The position numbers and the translations under genes are program-made. From positions 1 through 64,000 of the forward strand of contig NZ_VKHQ01000001.1 of assembly GCF_009792795.1 (NCBI RefSeq): a DNA stretch of 64,000 nt. Direction: 5' to 3'. The stretch is from Cognatiluteimonas profundi. GTDB taxonomy: Bacteria > Pseudomonadota > Gammaproteobacteria > Xanthomonadales > Xanthomonadaceae. The notes under the pieces were generated by a model, which did not search any database, was not told the DNA's origin, and saw nothing but the letters and a program-made list of their open reading frames with translations. Below are positions 1 to 9,542 of this stretch, piece after piece (within the stretch, counting starts at the first letter, position 1; every line of letters starts with the position of its first letter).

Positions 1-23
1 GGCGGGTCAAGACCCGCCCTACG
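1..23. repeat. REP-like palindrome at window edge
   Basis: A perfect 8-base inverted repeat (GGCGGGTC, AA, GACCCGCC) followed by CTACG lies 35 bases upstream of the first gene. Short GC-rich palindromes of this kind are common intergenic repeats in Xanthomonadaceae; it could also end transcription of a gene outside the window. The element may be cut by the window edge. Confidence 0.5.
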
Positions 24-57
24 TTAAAATGCCTGTCTCGCTCCCAAGGACGCCCCC

Positions 58-828
58 ATGCAACTCAACGCTGTTCGCGCCGTCGTCACCGGCGGTGTCT
101 CCGGTCTCGGCCTGGCCGTCGCCCGGCACCTGGTCGCCCATGGCGGCAAGGTGTCGCTGTTCGACGTCAACGATGACAAGGGCGCCGCGGCGGTCGAGTC
201 GTTGGGCGCGTCGAACGCCCGCTACTTCCGCACCGACGTCACCGACGAGGGCTCCGTCGCCGACAACATCGACGCGGCCAGCGAATTCCTCGGCGGGCTG
301 AATGTCGCCATCAGCTGCGCGGGCATCCTCGGCGCCGGACGCATGCTCGGCAAGGACGGCCCGATGCCGCTCAAGCAGTTCGCCGGTACCGTGATGGTCA
401 ACCTCGTCGGCAGCTTCAATGTCGCCAAGGCCGCCGCGGCGCGGATGCAGCACAACGAACCCGGCGATGACGGCGAGCGCGGCGTGATCATCAACACCGC
501 GTCGGTCGCCGCCTACGAAGGCCAGATCGGCCAGGCCGCGTATTCCGCATCCAAGGCGGGCGTCGTCGGCATGACCTTGCCGATGGCGCGCGAGCTGGCG
601 CGATTCGGGATCCGCGTCATGACCATCGCGCCGGGCATCTTCTGGACGCCGATGGTCGACGGCATGCCCGAAGCCGTGCAGCAATCGCTCGCGGCATCGA
701 TCCCCTTCCCCTCGCGCCTCGGCAAGCCCGAGGAGTTCGCCGACCTCGCGGCCTACATCCTGGGCAATCCCTACCTCAATGGCGAAACCATCCGCCTGGA
801 CGGCGCGACGCGCCTGGCCGCGAAGTAG
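58..828 (+). CDS. SDR-family dehydrogenase, HSD10-like 3-hydroxyacyl-CoA dehydrogenase
   Basis: A 256-residue classical short-chain dehydrogenase. The N-terminal NAD-binding glycine motif TGGVSGLG is near residue 11, followed by an acidic FDVN stretch after strand 2, which favours NAD over NADP. The catalytic Ser and the YSASK motif lie near residues 146-165. The overall pattern resembles type II 3-hydroxyacyl-CoA dehydrogenase (HSD17B10), which oxidises 3-hydroxyacyl-CoA in fatty acid or branched-chain amino acid breakdown; the substrate here is inferred. An AAGGA ribosome site precedes the ATG. No beta-oxidation partner is adjacent. Confidence 0.85.
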   Translation: MQLNAVRAVVTGGVSGLGLAVARHLVAHGGKVSLFDVNDDKGAAAVESLGASNARYFRTDVTDEGSVADNIDAASEFLGGLNVAISCAGILGAGRMLGKDGPMPLKQFAGTVMVNLVGSFNVAKAAAARMQHNEPGDDGERGVIINTASVAAYEGQIGQAAYSASKAGVVGMTLPMARELARFGIRVMTIAPGIFWTPMVDGMPEAVQQSLAASIPFPSRLGKPEEFADLAAYILGNPYLNGETIRLDGATRLAAK

Positions 829-852
829 GCGTGCCGGCATGAGCGTGCGCAC

Positions 853-1140
853 GTGAACCAGAGTTGGCTGCAGCGGCGATGGCCGGCCATCCGCGCCAAG
901 GGCCAGCTCAACTTCGTGCTGGTGCGCGGGCTGGTGGTCTGGGGTGGGCTGATGACGCTGGCGATGTACGCGATGCTGCTGGTCGCGGAGCGACGCCAGG
1001 GCCTGCACCTGGAAACCGCATGGCCACTGGTGCCGCTGTTCTGCCTGCCCGCCGGCGCCTTCTGGGCGCTCATCAGCTGGCACTGGAACGAATATCTCTT
1101 CCGCAAACTCGGATTCGACAAAGGCAATCCCAAGCGATGA
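853..1140 (+). CDS. Small two-helix membrane protein
   Basis: A 95-residue protein of unknown function with GTG start. It has a basic N-terminus, a hydrophobic segment around residues 24-45 and a second around 57-77, so it is probably an inner-membrane protein with both ends cytoplasmic. The ATG at 839 is out of frame and stops at once, which supports the GTG. Its stop codon overlaps the start of the following EfpL gene (ATGA), so the two are probably translationally coupled. I do not recognise the family. Confidence 0.7.
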   Translation: MNQSWLQRRWPAIRAKGQLNFVLVRGLVVWGGLMTLAMYAMLLVAERRQGLHLETAWPLVPLFCLPAGAFWALISWHWNEYLFRKLGFDKGNPKR

Positions 1141-1703
1141 AAGCGTACGACATCAAGAAAGGCAACGTGGTCGAGCACAACGGCACCGTCTATCAAATCC
1201 GCGACATCGAGCGCAGCTCGCCGCAGGGTCGCGGTGGCAACGTCAAGTTCCGTTTCACGATGTATTCGGTCCCCGGCGGCAGCAAGTTCGACCTCAGCCT
1301 TGGCGGTGACGACGAGCTCAAGGAAGTCGAACTGTCGCGGCGCCAGGCGACGTTCTCCTACAAGGATGGCGATGCTTTCGTCTTCCTCGACGACGAGGAC
1401 TACACGCCCTACACGCTCGATGCGGACGTGGTCGGCGACGCAGCCGGCTACATCGTCGACGGCTTGTCCGATTGCTACGTGCAGATCATCGACGACATGC
1501 CGGTGGCCCTGCAGTTGCCGCAGAGCGTGGCCATGGAAGTCGTCGAGACCCCGCCGGAACTCAAGGGCGGGACAGCGACCAAGCGGCCGAAGCCGGCCCG
1601 GCTCTCGACCGGCCTGGAAATCCAGGTGCCCGAGTACATCGGCAATGGCGAGCGCGTGTGGGTGAACACGACGACGGGCGAGTTCGGCGGACGCGCCGAC
1701 TGA
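1137..1703 (+). CDS. yeiP: Elongation factor P-like protein EfpL (YeiP)
   Basis: A 188-residue three-domain EF-P paralogue, the usual YeiP length. The N-terminal KOW-like domain begins [12 protein letters not shown]; the tip loop reads SSPQGRGGN, with Arg at about residue 32 where EF-P carries its modified Lys. That is the EfpL signature: it helps ribosomes stalled at proline-rich sequences without needing the EpmAB modification. The C-terminal OB domain ends with [13 protein letters not shown]. The start is chosen because the longer upstream frame runs through the preceding gene. True EF-P is encoded at 29413-29979, so the genome has both. Confidence 0.92.
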   Translation: MKAYDIKKGNVVEHNGTVYQIRDIERSSPQGRGGNVKFRFTMYSVPGGSKFDLSLGGDDELKEVELSRRQATFSYKDGDAFVFLDDEDYTPYTLDADVVGDAAGYIVDGLSDCYVQIIDDMPVALQLPQSVAMEVVETPPELKGGTATKRPKPARLSTGLEIQVPEYIGNGERVWVNTTTGEFGGRAD

Positions 1704-1708
1704 GTGTC

Positions 1709-1731
1709 GCGGGGCGTTTCAACGGCCCCGC
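1709..1731. terminator. Hairpin between convergent efpL and Nudix genes
   Basis: A 7-base stem (GCGGGGC / GCCCCGC) with a 9-base loop lies just after the efpL stop and covers the last codons of the convergent Nudix gene. There is no strong T-run, so termination is inferred. Confidence 0.35.
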
Positions 1732-2294
1732 GCGCTGGTTCGCGCCAGCCACTTCCGTGCCATCCGCTGTAACGATGCGTCCGCCCCTGCGTCGGCGGCG
1801 AGCGATGGGATGTCGCGCCATGCCAGATCGTGCGATTCGTCGCTGACGACGAACTCCTCCGCATCGCCGGCGCGCACCACGAAGCGCACGTCGTAATGCC
1901 AATGCGCGCACACGCCGCCGTGCTCGGGAATCCAGTGCCGGTCGAGGTCGAAGATCTCCGGCTCCACCGTCAGCCCGGACAGGCCCGACTCCTCATGCGC
2001 CTCCTTCAATGCCGCGCGCGCCAGGTCGGGATCGCCGTCGGCATGGCCGCCCAGCTGCAGCCAGCGGCCGAGCTTGCGATGGTGGGTGAGCAGCACGCGC
2101 GCGCCATCGCGATCCACCAGCCACGCCGAGGCGGTGAAGTGGCCCGACAGGCGTTCGCGGACGAAGGAGTTGCCGTCCTCGCCAAGCAAGGCGGTGAACA
2201 GATCGACCGTCGCCGCTTCAGCAGTCCAGCGGCGACGATACTCGGCAAAGGCGTCAGCCAGGGACGCGACAGCGTCGGCGTTGCATGGGTCCAT
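1719..2294 (-). CDS. Nudix hydrolase
   Basis: About 191 residues. A divergent Nudix box begins GGHADGDPD and ends KEAHEESGL: the catalytic EExG core is present, but the first Glu of the consensus is Pro and the consensus Arg is Lys. Family members hydrolyse nucleoside diphosphates linked to another group; the substrate cannot be told. Start chosen at MDPCNAD; an ATG five codons upstream (2309) is equally possible. The gene is convergent with efpL and divergent from the permease. Confidence 0.8.
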   Translation of the reverse strand: MDPCNADAVASLADAFAEYRRRWTAEAATVDLFTALLGEDGNSFVRERLSGHFTASAWLVDRDGARVLLTHHRKLGRWLQLGGHADGDPDLARAALKEAHEESGLSGLTVEPEIFDLDRHWIPEHGGVCAHWHYDVRFVVRAGDAEEFVVSDESHDLAWRDIPSLAADAGADASLQRMARKWLARTSARGR

Positions 2295-2445
2295 GTTGCA
2301 TCGCCGCATCGGTTGTCCAGGCTGCTGATTATCGCTGCCGGACGCCCAGCGGCGCTTGTGCGTATCGCGGGCGCCCGGTAAGGTCGGCGCGGGAATCAAC
2401 CGCGCGGCTGTTTCGCGCCCGATCATTGCCTTTGGGGAGTCCGCA

Positions 2446-3990
2446 ATGCTGTTCCAGCGTGTCAAGCCGCTCGACGAAATCCTCGCCACCGCAGAGAAGC
2501 GCAGCCTCAAGCGCCAGCTCGGTCCCATCCAGCTCACCCTGCTGGGCGTCGGCGCCATCATCGGCACCGGTATCTTCGTGCTCACGGCCGAAGCCGGCCA
2601 GAAGGCGGGCCCCGGCATGATGGTGGCGTTCGTCATCGCCGCGGTGGTCTGCGCGCTCGCTGCGCTCGCCTACTCCGAGCTGGCGGCCATGATCCCGGTC
2701 GCCGGATCGGCCTATACGTACACGTACGGCGTGCTTGGCGAGAGCCTGGCGTGGGTCGTGGGTTGGGCGCTGGTGCTCGAGTACGCGATCGCCGCGGGTG
2801 CCGTCGCGGTGGGCTGGTCCGGGTACATGAACGGCCTGCTGCGCAGTGCCGGGATCGAGATACCCGAGATGTTGCGAACCGGTCCGTACGACGGCGGCAC
2901 GTTCAACCTCCTCGCCTTCCTCATCACACTGGTCATCACCGTCCTGCTGGTGGTCGGCACCTCCAAGAGCGCGAAGGTCAATGCCGTCCTGGTGTCGATC
3001 AAGATCGCTGCACTGACTGCCTTCATCGTCATCGCATTGCCCGCCGTCAAGGATCCGAACTTCCATCCGTTCCTGCCGACCGGCTGGGGCAGCCCGCTCG
3101 GCGGCATCGGCGTGCTGGGCGCGGCCGCATCGATCTTCTTCGCCTTCGTCGGCTTCGATGCCGTCTCGACCGCGGCGGAAGAAACCACCAATCCCAATCG
3201 CAACATCCCGATCGGCCTGATCGGGTCGCTCGCGATCTGCACCGTGTACTACCTGCTGGTCGGGTATGCCGCCGTCGGTTCGGTCGGCTCGCAGCCGATG
3301 TTCGGCGCCAATGGCCTGGCCATCCATCCCGGCACGCCGGAGCTCGCGGAAGCCTGCCGTGGCTCGCAGGCGCTGGTCTGCAGCAAGGAGCCGCTGGCGC
3401 ACGTGCTGCGCATGCTCGGCTTTGAAGGCATGGGCAACATGATCGGCATCGCGGCCGCGCTGGCGCTGCCATCGGTCGTGCTGATGATGATCTACGGCCA
3501 GACCCGCATCTTCTTCACGATGTCGCGCGACGGCCTGCTGCCGGCGGTGCTGTCGAAGGTGCATCCGCGTTTCCACACCCCGCACGTCGTGACGATCATC
3601 ACCGGCATCGCGGTGTCGCTGTTCGCGGCGATGTTCCCGGTCGGCATCCTCGCCGACATCTCGAACTCCGGCACGCTGTTCGCCTTCATGATGGTGGCCA
3701 TCGCGGTCATGATCCTGCGGGTGAAGCAACCGAACCGGCCGCGCCCGTTCCGCACGCCCTTCGCCTGGATCGTCTGCCCGCTCGCGGTTGCCGGTTGCCT
3801 GCTGCTGTTCCTCAACCTGTCGATGTATACCGTCGGACTGTTCTTCGCCTGGGCCGTGATCGGCCTGGTCGTCTACTACCTGTACGGCTATCGGAAGAGC
3901 CATTACGCGCACGGCACCGAGCCGCCGCACGATGGTCCCAAGCTGCCCGCGGAACCGGCGTTCCACGAGGGCCCGGACCTGGGTCCCTGA
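2446..3990 (+). CDS. APC-superfamily amino acid permease
   Basis: A 514-residue inner-membrane transporter with about 12 hydrophobic segments. The first helix contains the substrate-binding GAIIGTGIFV motif, as in cationic amino acid transporters of the YfnA/CAT branch. GFDAVSTAAEE in the middle is also typical of that branch. The start follows a GGGGAG ribosome site; the open frame extends upstream but has no better start. A longer loop with two cysteines lies near residues 305-320. The substrate is not determined. A terminator follows. Confidence 0.88.
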   Translation: MLFQRVKPLDEILATAEKRSLKRQLGPIQLTLLGVGAIIGTGIFVLTAEAGQKAGPGMMVAFVIAAVVCALAALAYSELAAMIPVAGSAYTYTYGVLGESLAWVVGWALVLEYAIAAGAVAVGWSGYMNGLLRSAGIEIPEMLRTGPYDGGTFNLLAFLITLVITVLLVVGTSKSAKVNAVLVSIKIAALTAFIVIALPAVKDPNFHPFLPTGWGSPLGGIGVLGAAASIFFAFVGFDAVSTAAEETTNPNRNIPIGLIGSLAICTVYYLLVGYAAVGSVGSQPMFGANGLAIHPGTPELAEACRGSQALVCSKEPLAHVLRMLGFEGMGNMIGIAAALALPSVVLMMIYGQTRIFFTMSRDGLLPAVLSKVHPRFHTPHVVTIITGIAVSLFAAMFPVGILADISNSGTLFAFMMVAIAVMILRVKQPNRPRPFRTPFAWIVCPLAVAGCLLLFLNLSMYTVGLFFAWAVIGLVVYYLYGYRKSHYAHGTEPPHDGPKLPAEPAFHEGPDLGP

Positions 3991-4010
3991 TCCGGTCGTC
4001 CGCATCGAGG

Positions 4011-4040
4011 AAAAGCCCGGCTCCGGCCGGGTTTTTCTTT
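4011..4040 (+). terminator. Rho-independent terminator after permease
   Basis: A GC stem (CCCGG at 4016 with CCGGG at 4027) flanked by an A-run and followed by TTTTTCTTT. It separates the permease from the methionine-salvage genes. Confidence 0.75.
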
Positions 4041-4077
4041 GACCGGCCGACAACATGAATTCGCTAGACTGGCAGCC

Positions 4078-4713
4078 ATGCACAGCCCGCCTCCATTCAA
4101 CCCGCAACAGCTGCGCCGCGTCGCGGCTGAGATCATCAGCAACGTGCGGGAGTTGTCCATTGCCGGCCTGACACCGGCCACCAGCAGCAATTTTTCATGC
4201 CGGCTGGACGACCTCCATGCCGCCATCACTGTGTCGGGCCGCGACAAGGGCCGGCTCGACGAAGGCGACATCATGGTCGTCGACTTCGATGGAAAACCTG
4301 TCGGCAGCGATCACCGGCCATCCGCTGAAACCCTGCTGCACACGCAGCTGTATCGGCGCTTCCCCGAAATCGGCTGTGTGCTGCATACGCATTCGCTGGC
4401 CCAGACCGTCGCATCGCGCCTGTTCGCCGGTGCCGGGCACGTCTCGCTGGAGGGCTACGAACTGCTGAAGGCATTCGCCGGCAACGCCACGCACGACACG
4501 CGCATCGACATTCCGGTGTTGGCCAACACCCAGGACATGCCCACCCTCGCCGCCCAGGTCGATGCGCTGCTGGATGGTCCGTGCCGATGGGCTTATCTCA
4601 TCGATGGCCACGGGCTCTACACCTGGGGCAGCGACATGGCGCAGGCGCGCCGGCACCTGGATGCACTGGAATTCCTGCTGAAGTGCGAACTGGAACTGAG
4701 GAAGCTCAAGTGA
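4078..4713 (+). CDS. mtnB: Methylthioribulose-1-phosphate dehydratase
   Basis: A 211-residue class II aldolase-fold enzyme that dehydrates 5-methylthioribulose 1-phosphate in the methionine salvage pathway (cytoplasm). Zinc-binding His-Thr-His occurs in VLHTHSLAQ near residue 105, and a C-terminal [11 protein letters not shown] contains the third His. The N-terminal TPATSSNFS phosphate-binding segment is typical. Start chosen at MHSPP, since the frame upstream runs into the terminator. The stop overlaps the GTG start of mtnD, so the genes are coupled. Confidence 0.93.
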   Translation: MHSPPPFNPQQLRRVAAEIISNVRELSIAGLTPATSSNFSCRLDDLHAAITVSGRDKGRLDEGDIMVVDFDGKPVGSDHRPSAETLLHTQLYRRFPEIGCVLHTHSLAQTVASRLFAGAGHVSLEGYELLKAFAGNATHDTRIDIPVLANTQDMPTLAAQVDALLDGPCRWAYLIDGHGLYTWGSDMAQARRHLDALEFLLKCELELRKLK

Positions 4714-5267
4714 GCCGGCTGCGCATCTTCGACGAAGAACACCCCGACATGCCGCTGCTGTCGACGACCGACCATGCAGCGATGGCGCGCGAGTTGTCCG
4801 CCATCGGCGTCGGCTTCGAACAGTGGCAGGCAACGCAGCCGATCGCCCCCGGCGCGTCGCAGGACGCCGTCCTGGCAGCGTATCGCAAGGACATCGATCG
4901 CCTGGTGCACGAACGCGGATTCAAGTCGGTGGATGTGGTCAGCATCAGCCCCGATCATCCGGACCGCGAGCAGATGCGCAGCAGGTTCCTCGAGGAGCAT
5001 TTCCACAAGGAGGATGAAGTCCGTTTCTTCGTCGCCGGCTCGGGGTTGTTCACGCTGCACGTCGGCGGCAGGGTCTATGAAATCCAGTGCACGCAGGGCG
5101 ACCTGGTCGCGGTACCGGATTCGACGCACCACTGGTTCGACATGGGGCCGGAACCGAGTTTCGTGGCGATCCGTTTTTTCACCGAGCCGGAAGGCTGGAT
5201 CGGGCATTTCACCGGCACCGACATCGCGCAGCGATTCCCGCGCTACGACCCCGGCCAGGACGGCTGA
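4710..5267 (+). CDS. mtnD: Acireductone dioxygenase
   Basis: A 185-residue cupin enzyme of methionine salvage that converts acireductone to the 2-oxo acid precursor of methionine plus formate (Fe form). The metal-binding set is visible: [13 protein letters not shown] supplies two His and a Glu, and STHHWFDMG supplies the last His. The GTG start overlaps the mtnB stop (GTGA). The stop overlaps the mtnC start, so the three genes form one coupled operon. Confidence 0.93.
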   Translation: MSRLRIFDEEHPDMPLLSTTDHAAMARELSAIGVGFEQWQATQPIAPGASQDAVLAAYRKDIDRLVHERGFKSVDVVSISPDHPDREQMRSRFLEEHFHKEDEVRFFVAGSGLFTLHVGGRVYEIQCTQGDLVAVPDSTHHWFDMGPEPSFVAIRFFTEPEGWIGHFTGTDIAQRFPRYDPGQDG

Positions 5268-5965
5268 TGGCAGCCACGATCCTCACCGACATCGAAGGCA
5301 CGACCAGCAGCATCTCCTTCGTCAAGAACGTGCTGTTCCCGTATGCGCGGCGCGAGCTGCCGCGATTCGTGCGCGAACGCGCCGACGATCCCGCTGTCCG
5401 TCGATGGCTGGACGCGGTTGCCACCGAGAGCGGCGGGATCTGCAACGACGATGTCATCGTCGAGACCCTGCAGGGCTGGATCGACCAGGACCGCAAGCAC
5501 ACCGCGCTGAAGGCACTGCAGGGCATGCTGTGGCGCGACGGTTACGAGCGCGGCGATTTCCGCGGCCACGTCTATCCCGATGCAGCGGCCGGCCTGCGGC
5601 AGTGGCGCGACGGTGGCCACGCACTCGCGGTGTTCTCGTCGGGCTCCGTGGGCGCGCAGCAGCTGCTGTTCGGCCACAGCGAGGCCGGCGACCTGGCATC
5701 GCTGTTTTCCGACTTCTTCGATACCGAGGTCGGACACAAGCGCGAGCCCGCGAGCTATCGACGTATCGCCGACATGCTGGGCCGGCAACCATCGGACATC
5801 CTGTTTCTCTCGGATGTGGTCGAGGAGCTCGATGCAGCCCGCGATGCCGGCATGCGGACCGTGCTGGTGGACCGGCTGGACGACTACCCGCAGCCGCGAG
5901 TCGGCAATGCGACCGCTGGCCACCGTCGTGTCGAGAGCTTCGCGCAGATCGATCCCAACGCCTGA
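5267..5965 (+). CDS. mtnC: Enolase-phosphatase E1
   Basis: A 232-residue HAD-superfamily enzyme that enolises and dephosphorylates 2,3-diketo-5-methylthiopentyl-1-phosphate to acireductone, the substrate of MtnD. HAD motif I is DIEGTTSS at residues 8-15, motif II is VFSSGS, and motif III/IV is around GHKREPASY and [13 protein letters not shown]. The start codon overlaps the mtnD stop. mtnA, mtnP and mtnK are not nearby; an MTA-deaminase-like gene is at 28069-29409. Confidence 0.94.
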   Translation: MAATILTDIEGTTSSISFVKNVLFPYARRELPRFVRERADDPAVRRWLDAVATESGGICNDDVIVETLQGWIDQDRKHTALKALQGMLWRDGYERGDFRGHVYPDAAAGLRQWRDGGHALAVFSSGSVGAQQLLFGHSEAGDLASLFSDFFDTEVGHKREPASYRRIADMLGRQPSDILFLSDVVEELDAARDAGMRTVLVDRLDDYPQPRVGNATAGHRRVESFAQIDPNA

Positions 5966-5974
5966 CCAGTCGCG

Positions 5975-5989
5975 CCGGACCGGGTCCGG
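5975..5989. terminator. Hairpin between convergent mtnC and ammonia-lyase genes
   Basis: Perfect CCGGAC-CGG-GTCCGG stem-loop in the 33-base gap between two convergent genes. There is no T-run; it may serve as a weak two-way terminator. Confidence 0.3.
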
Positions 5990-5998
5990 CCCGGCTGT

Positions 5999-7933
5999 CT
6001 AACGCGTCTGCAGCGCGGCCCGCGCCGCGGCGAGGATGGATCCGTCCTCCACCATGCGCACGGCGGCGGAGACCTCGCCATCCAGCGCACGATCGCGATC
6101 CAGGAATGCAATCGACTCGCGGATCCTGGCGTGCGCGGCGGCAACCGCCCTGCCCGGCCGGAATGCGGGAGCGGCAGACAATTCACTGCGCAGGTTGTCG
6201 ACCTCCACGAGGAATTGCCCGTGGTCCGGGCTGTCGGTTCGCGGACCGCATTGCACCTTGCCTGCAAATGCCATCGCGTCGCAGTTGCGCGCAAGCTCAC
6301 GGGCGGCGGTGATCATGTCGCTACGCAGGTCCAGGGCCTGCGCAGCGGTGTACAGCTCGAGCGCCAGCACCTTGCCCAGGTCATCGGCCATCGCCAGCAC
6401 GTGTCGCGCCTCGTTGGCGCCCATCGAGACGTGGTCCTCGGCGTTGGCGCTGGTCGGGATCGAATACACCGATGCCGGCATCGCGCGGCTCGCCAGGTCG
6501 TTGACGATGGCGGCCGCGGTGTACTGCACGATCATGTAACCGGATTCGGTGCCGTCCTCGTTGCCGATCAGGAATGGCGGCAATCCATCGTTCGTCGCCG
6601 GATCCAGCAGCTTGTTGAGGCGGCGTTCGGAAATCGACGCGAGCACCGGAATCGCGGCCTTGAGGTAACTCATGGCCAGGGCGAGCGGCATGCCGTGGAA
6701 GTGTCCCGCCGAGATCACCTGCTCCTCGACGTGCTCGGCATTGGAGTCGGGGAAGACCAGCGGATTGTCGGTGACCGAGTTGAGCTCGATGTCCAGCACC
6801 CGCTTGGCCTGCTCCACCGCGTCGCGCACGGCGCCATGCACCTGCGGCACGCATCGCAACGAATAGCTGTCCTGCGGCTGGTGTTTCTTGCCACCGCGGA
6901 ACGGCAGGAACCGCTGGTAGAAGCGATCGCGCCCATGTCGCTGGTCCAGCGGCACCCATTCCCAGCCGATGTCGAAGCACGGCTGCCTGGACGCCAGCGT
7001 GTCGCCGGGAAGTACGCCGTTGGAAAACATGCTCCAACTGTTCGGCTGCCACTGCCGGAAACGGGGCACCAGGTGGTAACGGATGTCGGCCAGGCTCGAA
7101 TCGGCAAGCATCGCTCGCAGGTTTTCAGCGACATGCACCTGGCCCGGATGCGGGCGCAGCTCATGCACCGCTTCGGCGAATGCACCCAGGCGGCCGGCGA
7201 AGGCGTCGATCGTCATCGCGGCGGCAAGATCGGCGGTATCCAGCAGGTCGTCGAGTTGCTGCACGGCCAGCACGCCTGTGGCGAGCATCTGCGCGGTGCC
7301 GTTGTTCAGCGCCAGGCCTTCCTTGTACGACAGTGAAATCGGATGCAGTCCGGCGCGCTCCAGTGCAAGCCCACCGGGCATGCGTTCGCCGGCGAAAAAT
7401 GCCTCGCCGCCACCGATCAGGACGATGGCCAGGTGCGACAGCGGCGCCAGGTCGCCCGAGGCGCCGACCGATCCGAGTTGCGGCACGACCGGCACGATGC
7501 CGGCGTTGAGCAACGCGGCCAGCGCCTGCAAGGTTCCGACACGGATGCCCGAATGCCCGCGCAGCAGCGTGTTGATGCGGATGCACAACATCGCGCGGAC
7601 CACGTGCGCCGGAAACGGCTCGCCGACACAGACGGCGTGGGTCACGATCAGGTTGTGCTGCAGCTCCACGTGCAGCGAGCGCCCGGGCGCGGCCGCATTG
7701 ACCGCCGTGTCGCGCATGGGGTGGCCGCCAAGCAGCTTGTCGGCATTGCTGCCGAAGCCCGTCGAGACGCCGTAGATGGGTTCCTCGCGCCGCACCTGTT
7801 CGGCGAGGAAATCCGCCGCGCGTGCGACCGCGCGCAATGCCTGCGCGTCCAGCTCGACCGATGCACCGCGCGCGACCGCCACGAGTTGTTCGCGCGTCAG
7901 CGACCGTCCATCCAGGTTGATGACGACGCTCAT
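5999..7933 (-). CDS. Histidine-ammonia-lyase-like aromatic amino acid lyase, enlarged
   Basis: A 644-residue MIO-type lyase. The Ala-Ser-Gly that forms the MIO cofactor is in [14 protein letters not shown] (residues 158-160); the catalytic Tyr is in YGVSTGFG (Tyr54), and QDSYSLRC lies at 354-361. The substrate-selecting position reads Thr-His (THAVC, His99), close to the Ser-His of histidine ammonia-lyases rather than the residues of PAL or TAL. It is about 130 residues longer than usual HutH: roughly 60 extra residues precede QDSYSLR and roughly 55 lie near residues 545-600. No hutU, hutI or hutG is adjacent. Its start overlaps the hisS stop (ATGA). Confidence 0.8.
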   Translation of the reverse strand: MSVVINLDGRSLTREQLVAVARGASVELDAQALRAVARAADFLAEQVRREEPIYGVSTGFGSNADKLLGGHPMRDTAVNAAAPGRSLHVELQHNLIVTHAVCVGEPFPAHVVRAMLCIRINTLLRGHSGIRVGTLQALAALLNAGIVPVVPQLGSVGASGDLAPLSHLAIVLIGGGEAFFAGERMPGGLALERAGLHPISLSYKEGLALNNGTAQMLATGVLAVQQLDDLLDTADLAAAMTIDAFAGRLGAFAEAVHELRPHPGQVHVAENLRAMLADSSLADIRYHLVPRFRQWQPNSWSMFSNGVLPGDTLASRQPCFDIGWEWVPLDQRHGRDRFYQRFLPFRGGKKHQPQDSYSLRCVPQVHGAVRDAVEQAKRVLDIELNSVTDNPLVFPDSNAEHVEEQVISAGHFHGMPLALAMSYLKAAIPVLASISERRLNKLLDPATNDGLPPFLIGNEDGTESGYMIVQYTAAAIVNDLASRAMPASVYSIPTSANAEDHVSMGANEARHVLAMADDLGKVLALELYTAAQALDLRSDMITAARELARNCDAMAFAGKVQCGPRTDSPDHGQFLVEVDNLRSELSAAPAFRPGRAVAAAHARIRESIAFLDRDRALDGEVSAAVRMVEDGSILAAARAALQTR

Positions 7934-9330
7934 GCCGCGGCCTCCGGAAGCGGATTGGTCCGCCCATGCTGGGCTCTCAACGCATCGGCGATGTCGTCTT
8001 CGGCAACGTCGAACTGTTCGCCGCGGCGCAGGTCGCGGATGGCGACCGCGCCACGCGAGGCCTCGTCGTCGCCGCGGATCACGACGAAGCGGATCCCGGC
8101 ACGGTCGGCGTATTGCAGCTGGCGCGCGAGCTTGCGCGGCTCCAGCTGCGTTTCCACGTTCAATCCCGCCGCGCGCAGGCGCTGCGACAGCGCCAGCGCA
8201 TGTTCGAGCCCGGAGTCGTCGAGGAGCGCGACCAGCACGTCGACGGAACTTTCCGCGGCGGCGACGATGCCCGCATCGCGCAACTGGAAGAACAATCGCG
8301 TCAGGCCGATGGAAATACCAACACCTGGCAGCTTCGAACGCGTGTAATGCCCGGCAAGATCGTCGTAGCGCCCGCCCGAACAGATCGAGCCGATCTGCGG
8401 GTAGGCATCCAGCGTCGTCTCGTAGACGACGCCGGTGTAGTAATCCAGTCCGCGCGCGATCGACAGGTTGAGCGCGTAACGCGACTCCGCAACCCCCATT
8501 GCGCGCAGCTGCTGCAGGATCCCGCGCAATTCGCTGCGACCTTCCTCGAACAACGGCGTGCCGTCGCCGAGCGCATCGAGCTTCGCAAGTGCATCGGCAT
8601 GACCATTCGAACGCACCTGCGAAAACGCCATCAGCCGCTCGATGGCCGCTGCCGGCATGTCGAATCCCTCTCCGGCCAGCGTTGCGCGCACCGCCTGCTC
8701 GCCGCGCTTGTCGAGCTTGTCGAGCTCGCGTAGCACCCCGGACTGCTGCTGGCCCTCGCCGATGCCGAGGCCCTCGAAATAGCCGCGCAGCAACTTGCGG
8801 TGGTTGAGCTGGATGGTGAACTCGCCGATCGCCAGCCCCTCGAACACCGCGCTGATCACGGCCGGGATCTCGGCATCGAATCGGATCGACAACGCGTCCT
8901 TGCCGATGACGTCGATGTCGCACTGGTAGAACTCGCGGAAGCGACCGCGTTGCGCGCGCTCGCCACGGTAGACGCGCTGCATCTGGTAGCGACGGAACGG
9001 AAACGCGAGCGCATGTTCATGTTCGGCCACGTAACGCGCCAGCGGCACCGTCAGGTCGAAGCGCAATGCCAGTTCGGGGCGCGCGTCGCCAGCCGCCTGC
9101 TCCGCCGCCTTGTCCAGGGCGCCCGTGGACTGGACGAAATACACCTGCCGCTCGGTTTCCCCGCCGGACTTGGTCAGCAGCACCTCGGACAGCTCCATCA
9201 CCGGGGTTTCCACCGGCAGGAATCCGAAGCGCTCGAAGGTCTGGCGAATGCCATCGAGCATGCGCTGGAACGCGATCTGCTCGCGCGGCAGCAACTCCAT
9301 GACTCCGGGCGGGGTACGCGGCTTGATCAA
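7930..9330 (-). CDS. hisS: Histidyl-tRNA synthetase
   Basis: A 466-residue class II aminoacyl-tRNA synthetase that charges tRNA-His. Histidine-binding motifs [11 protein letters not shown] and the class II motif 2 ([10 protein letters not shown]) are present, with an anticodon-binding domain at the C-terminus. I place the start at a TTG (MIKPRTPPG after initiation) because GGAG lies 8 bases before it and the family starts here; a longer frame to 9360 and a shorter ATG at MELLPRE exist. It is coupled to the downstream ammonia-lyase gene. Confidence 0.93.
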   Translation of the reverse strand: MIKPRTPPGVMELLPREQIAFQRMLDGIRQTFERFGFLPVETPVMELSEVLLTKSGGETERQVYFVQSTGALDKAAEQAAGDARPELALRFDLTVPLARYVAEHEHALAFPFRRYQMQRVYRGERAQRGRFREFYQCDIDVIGKDALSIRFDAEIPAVISAVFEGLAIGEFTIQLNHRKLLRGYFEGLGIGEGQQQSGVLRELDKLDKRGEQAVRATLAGEGFDMPAAAIERLMAFSQVRSNGHADALAKLDALGDGTPLFEEGRSELRGILQQLRAMGVAESRYALNLSIARGLDYYTGVVYETTLDAYPQIGSICSGGRYDDLAGHYTRSKLPGVGISIGLTRLFFQLRDAGIVAAAESSVDVLVALLDDSGLEHALALSQRLRAAGLNVETQLEPRKLARQLQYADRAGIRFVVIRGDDEASRGAVAIRDLRRGEQFDVAEDDIADALRAQHGRTNPLPEAAA

Positions 9331-9406
9331 GCGGAAAACTCCGGGCGGCGCGGGCCGCACAGTGTAGCGGCTGGCGCCGGCGTGGCTGGCTCGCCATCGA
9401 CAGGGC

Positions 9407-9436
9407 TTGCCCCGAACCCATCCAAGTCACTAAAAT
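9407..9436 (+). promoter_or_regulatory. Sigma70-type promoter of tRNA-Pro
   Basis: TTGCCC, 18-base spacer, TAAAAT; expected transcription start about 9 bases before the tRNA 5' end. It lies between the divergent hisS and the tRNA. Confidence 0.55.
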
Positions 9437-9451
9437 GCCGGGCTCACCTGT

Positions 9452-9528
9452 CGGGGTGTAGCTCAGCCTGGTAGAGCGCTACGTTCGGGACGTAGAAGTC
9501 GCAGGTTCAAATCCTGTCTCCCCGACCA
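9452..9528 (+). tRNA. tRNA-Pro (CGG anticodon)
   Basis: A 77-base cloverleaf with encoded CCA. The anticodon loop is TTCGGGA within the CTACG/CGTAG stem, giving anticodon CGG. The D arm is GCTCAGCCTGGTAGAGC and the T loop is TTCAAAT. The acceptor stem pairs except for a U-U mismatch at 6:67. Confidence 0.97.
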
Positions 9529-9542
9529 CCGGTTCGCGCTTG

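Noticed and set aside
2329..4107. A ~592-codon antisense frame over the permease
   Set aside because: The permease has real membrane helices and a start site; the antisense product is charged repeats without family features.
9322..9331. CTTGATCAAG palindrome at the hisS start, resembling half of an FNR box
   Set aside because: It lacks the four-base spacer between half-sites and is explained by the first codons of hisS.
9452..9528. tRNA genes as integration sites of a genomic island
   Set aside because: No integrase and no repeated tRNA 3' end were seen near any of the three tRNA genes, and flanking genes are housekeeping.
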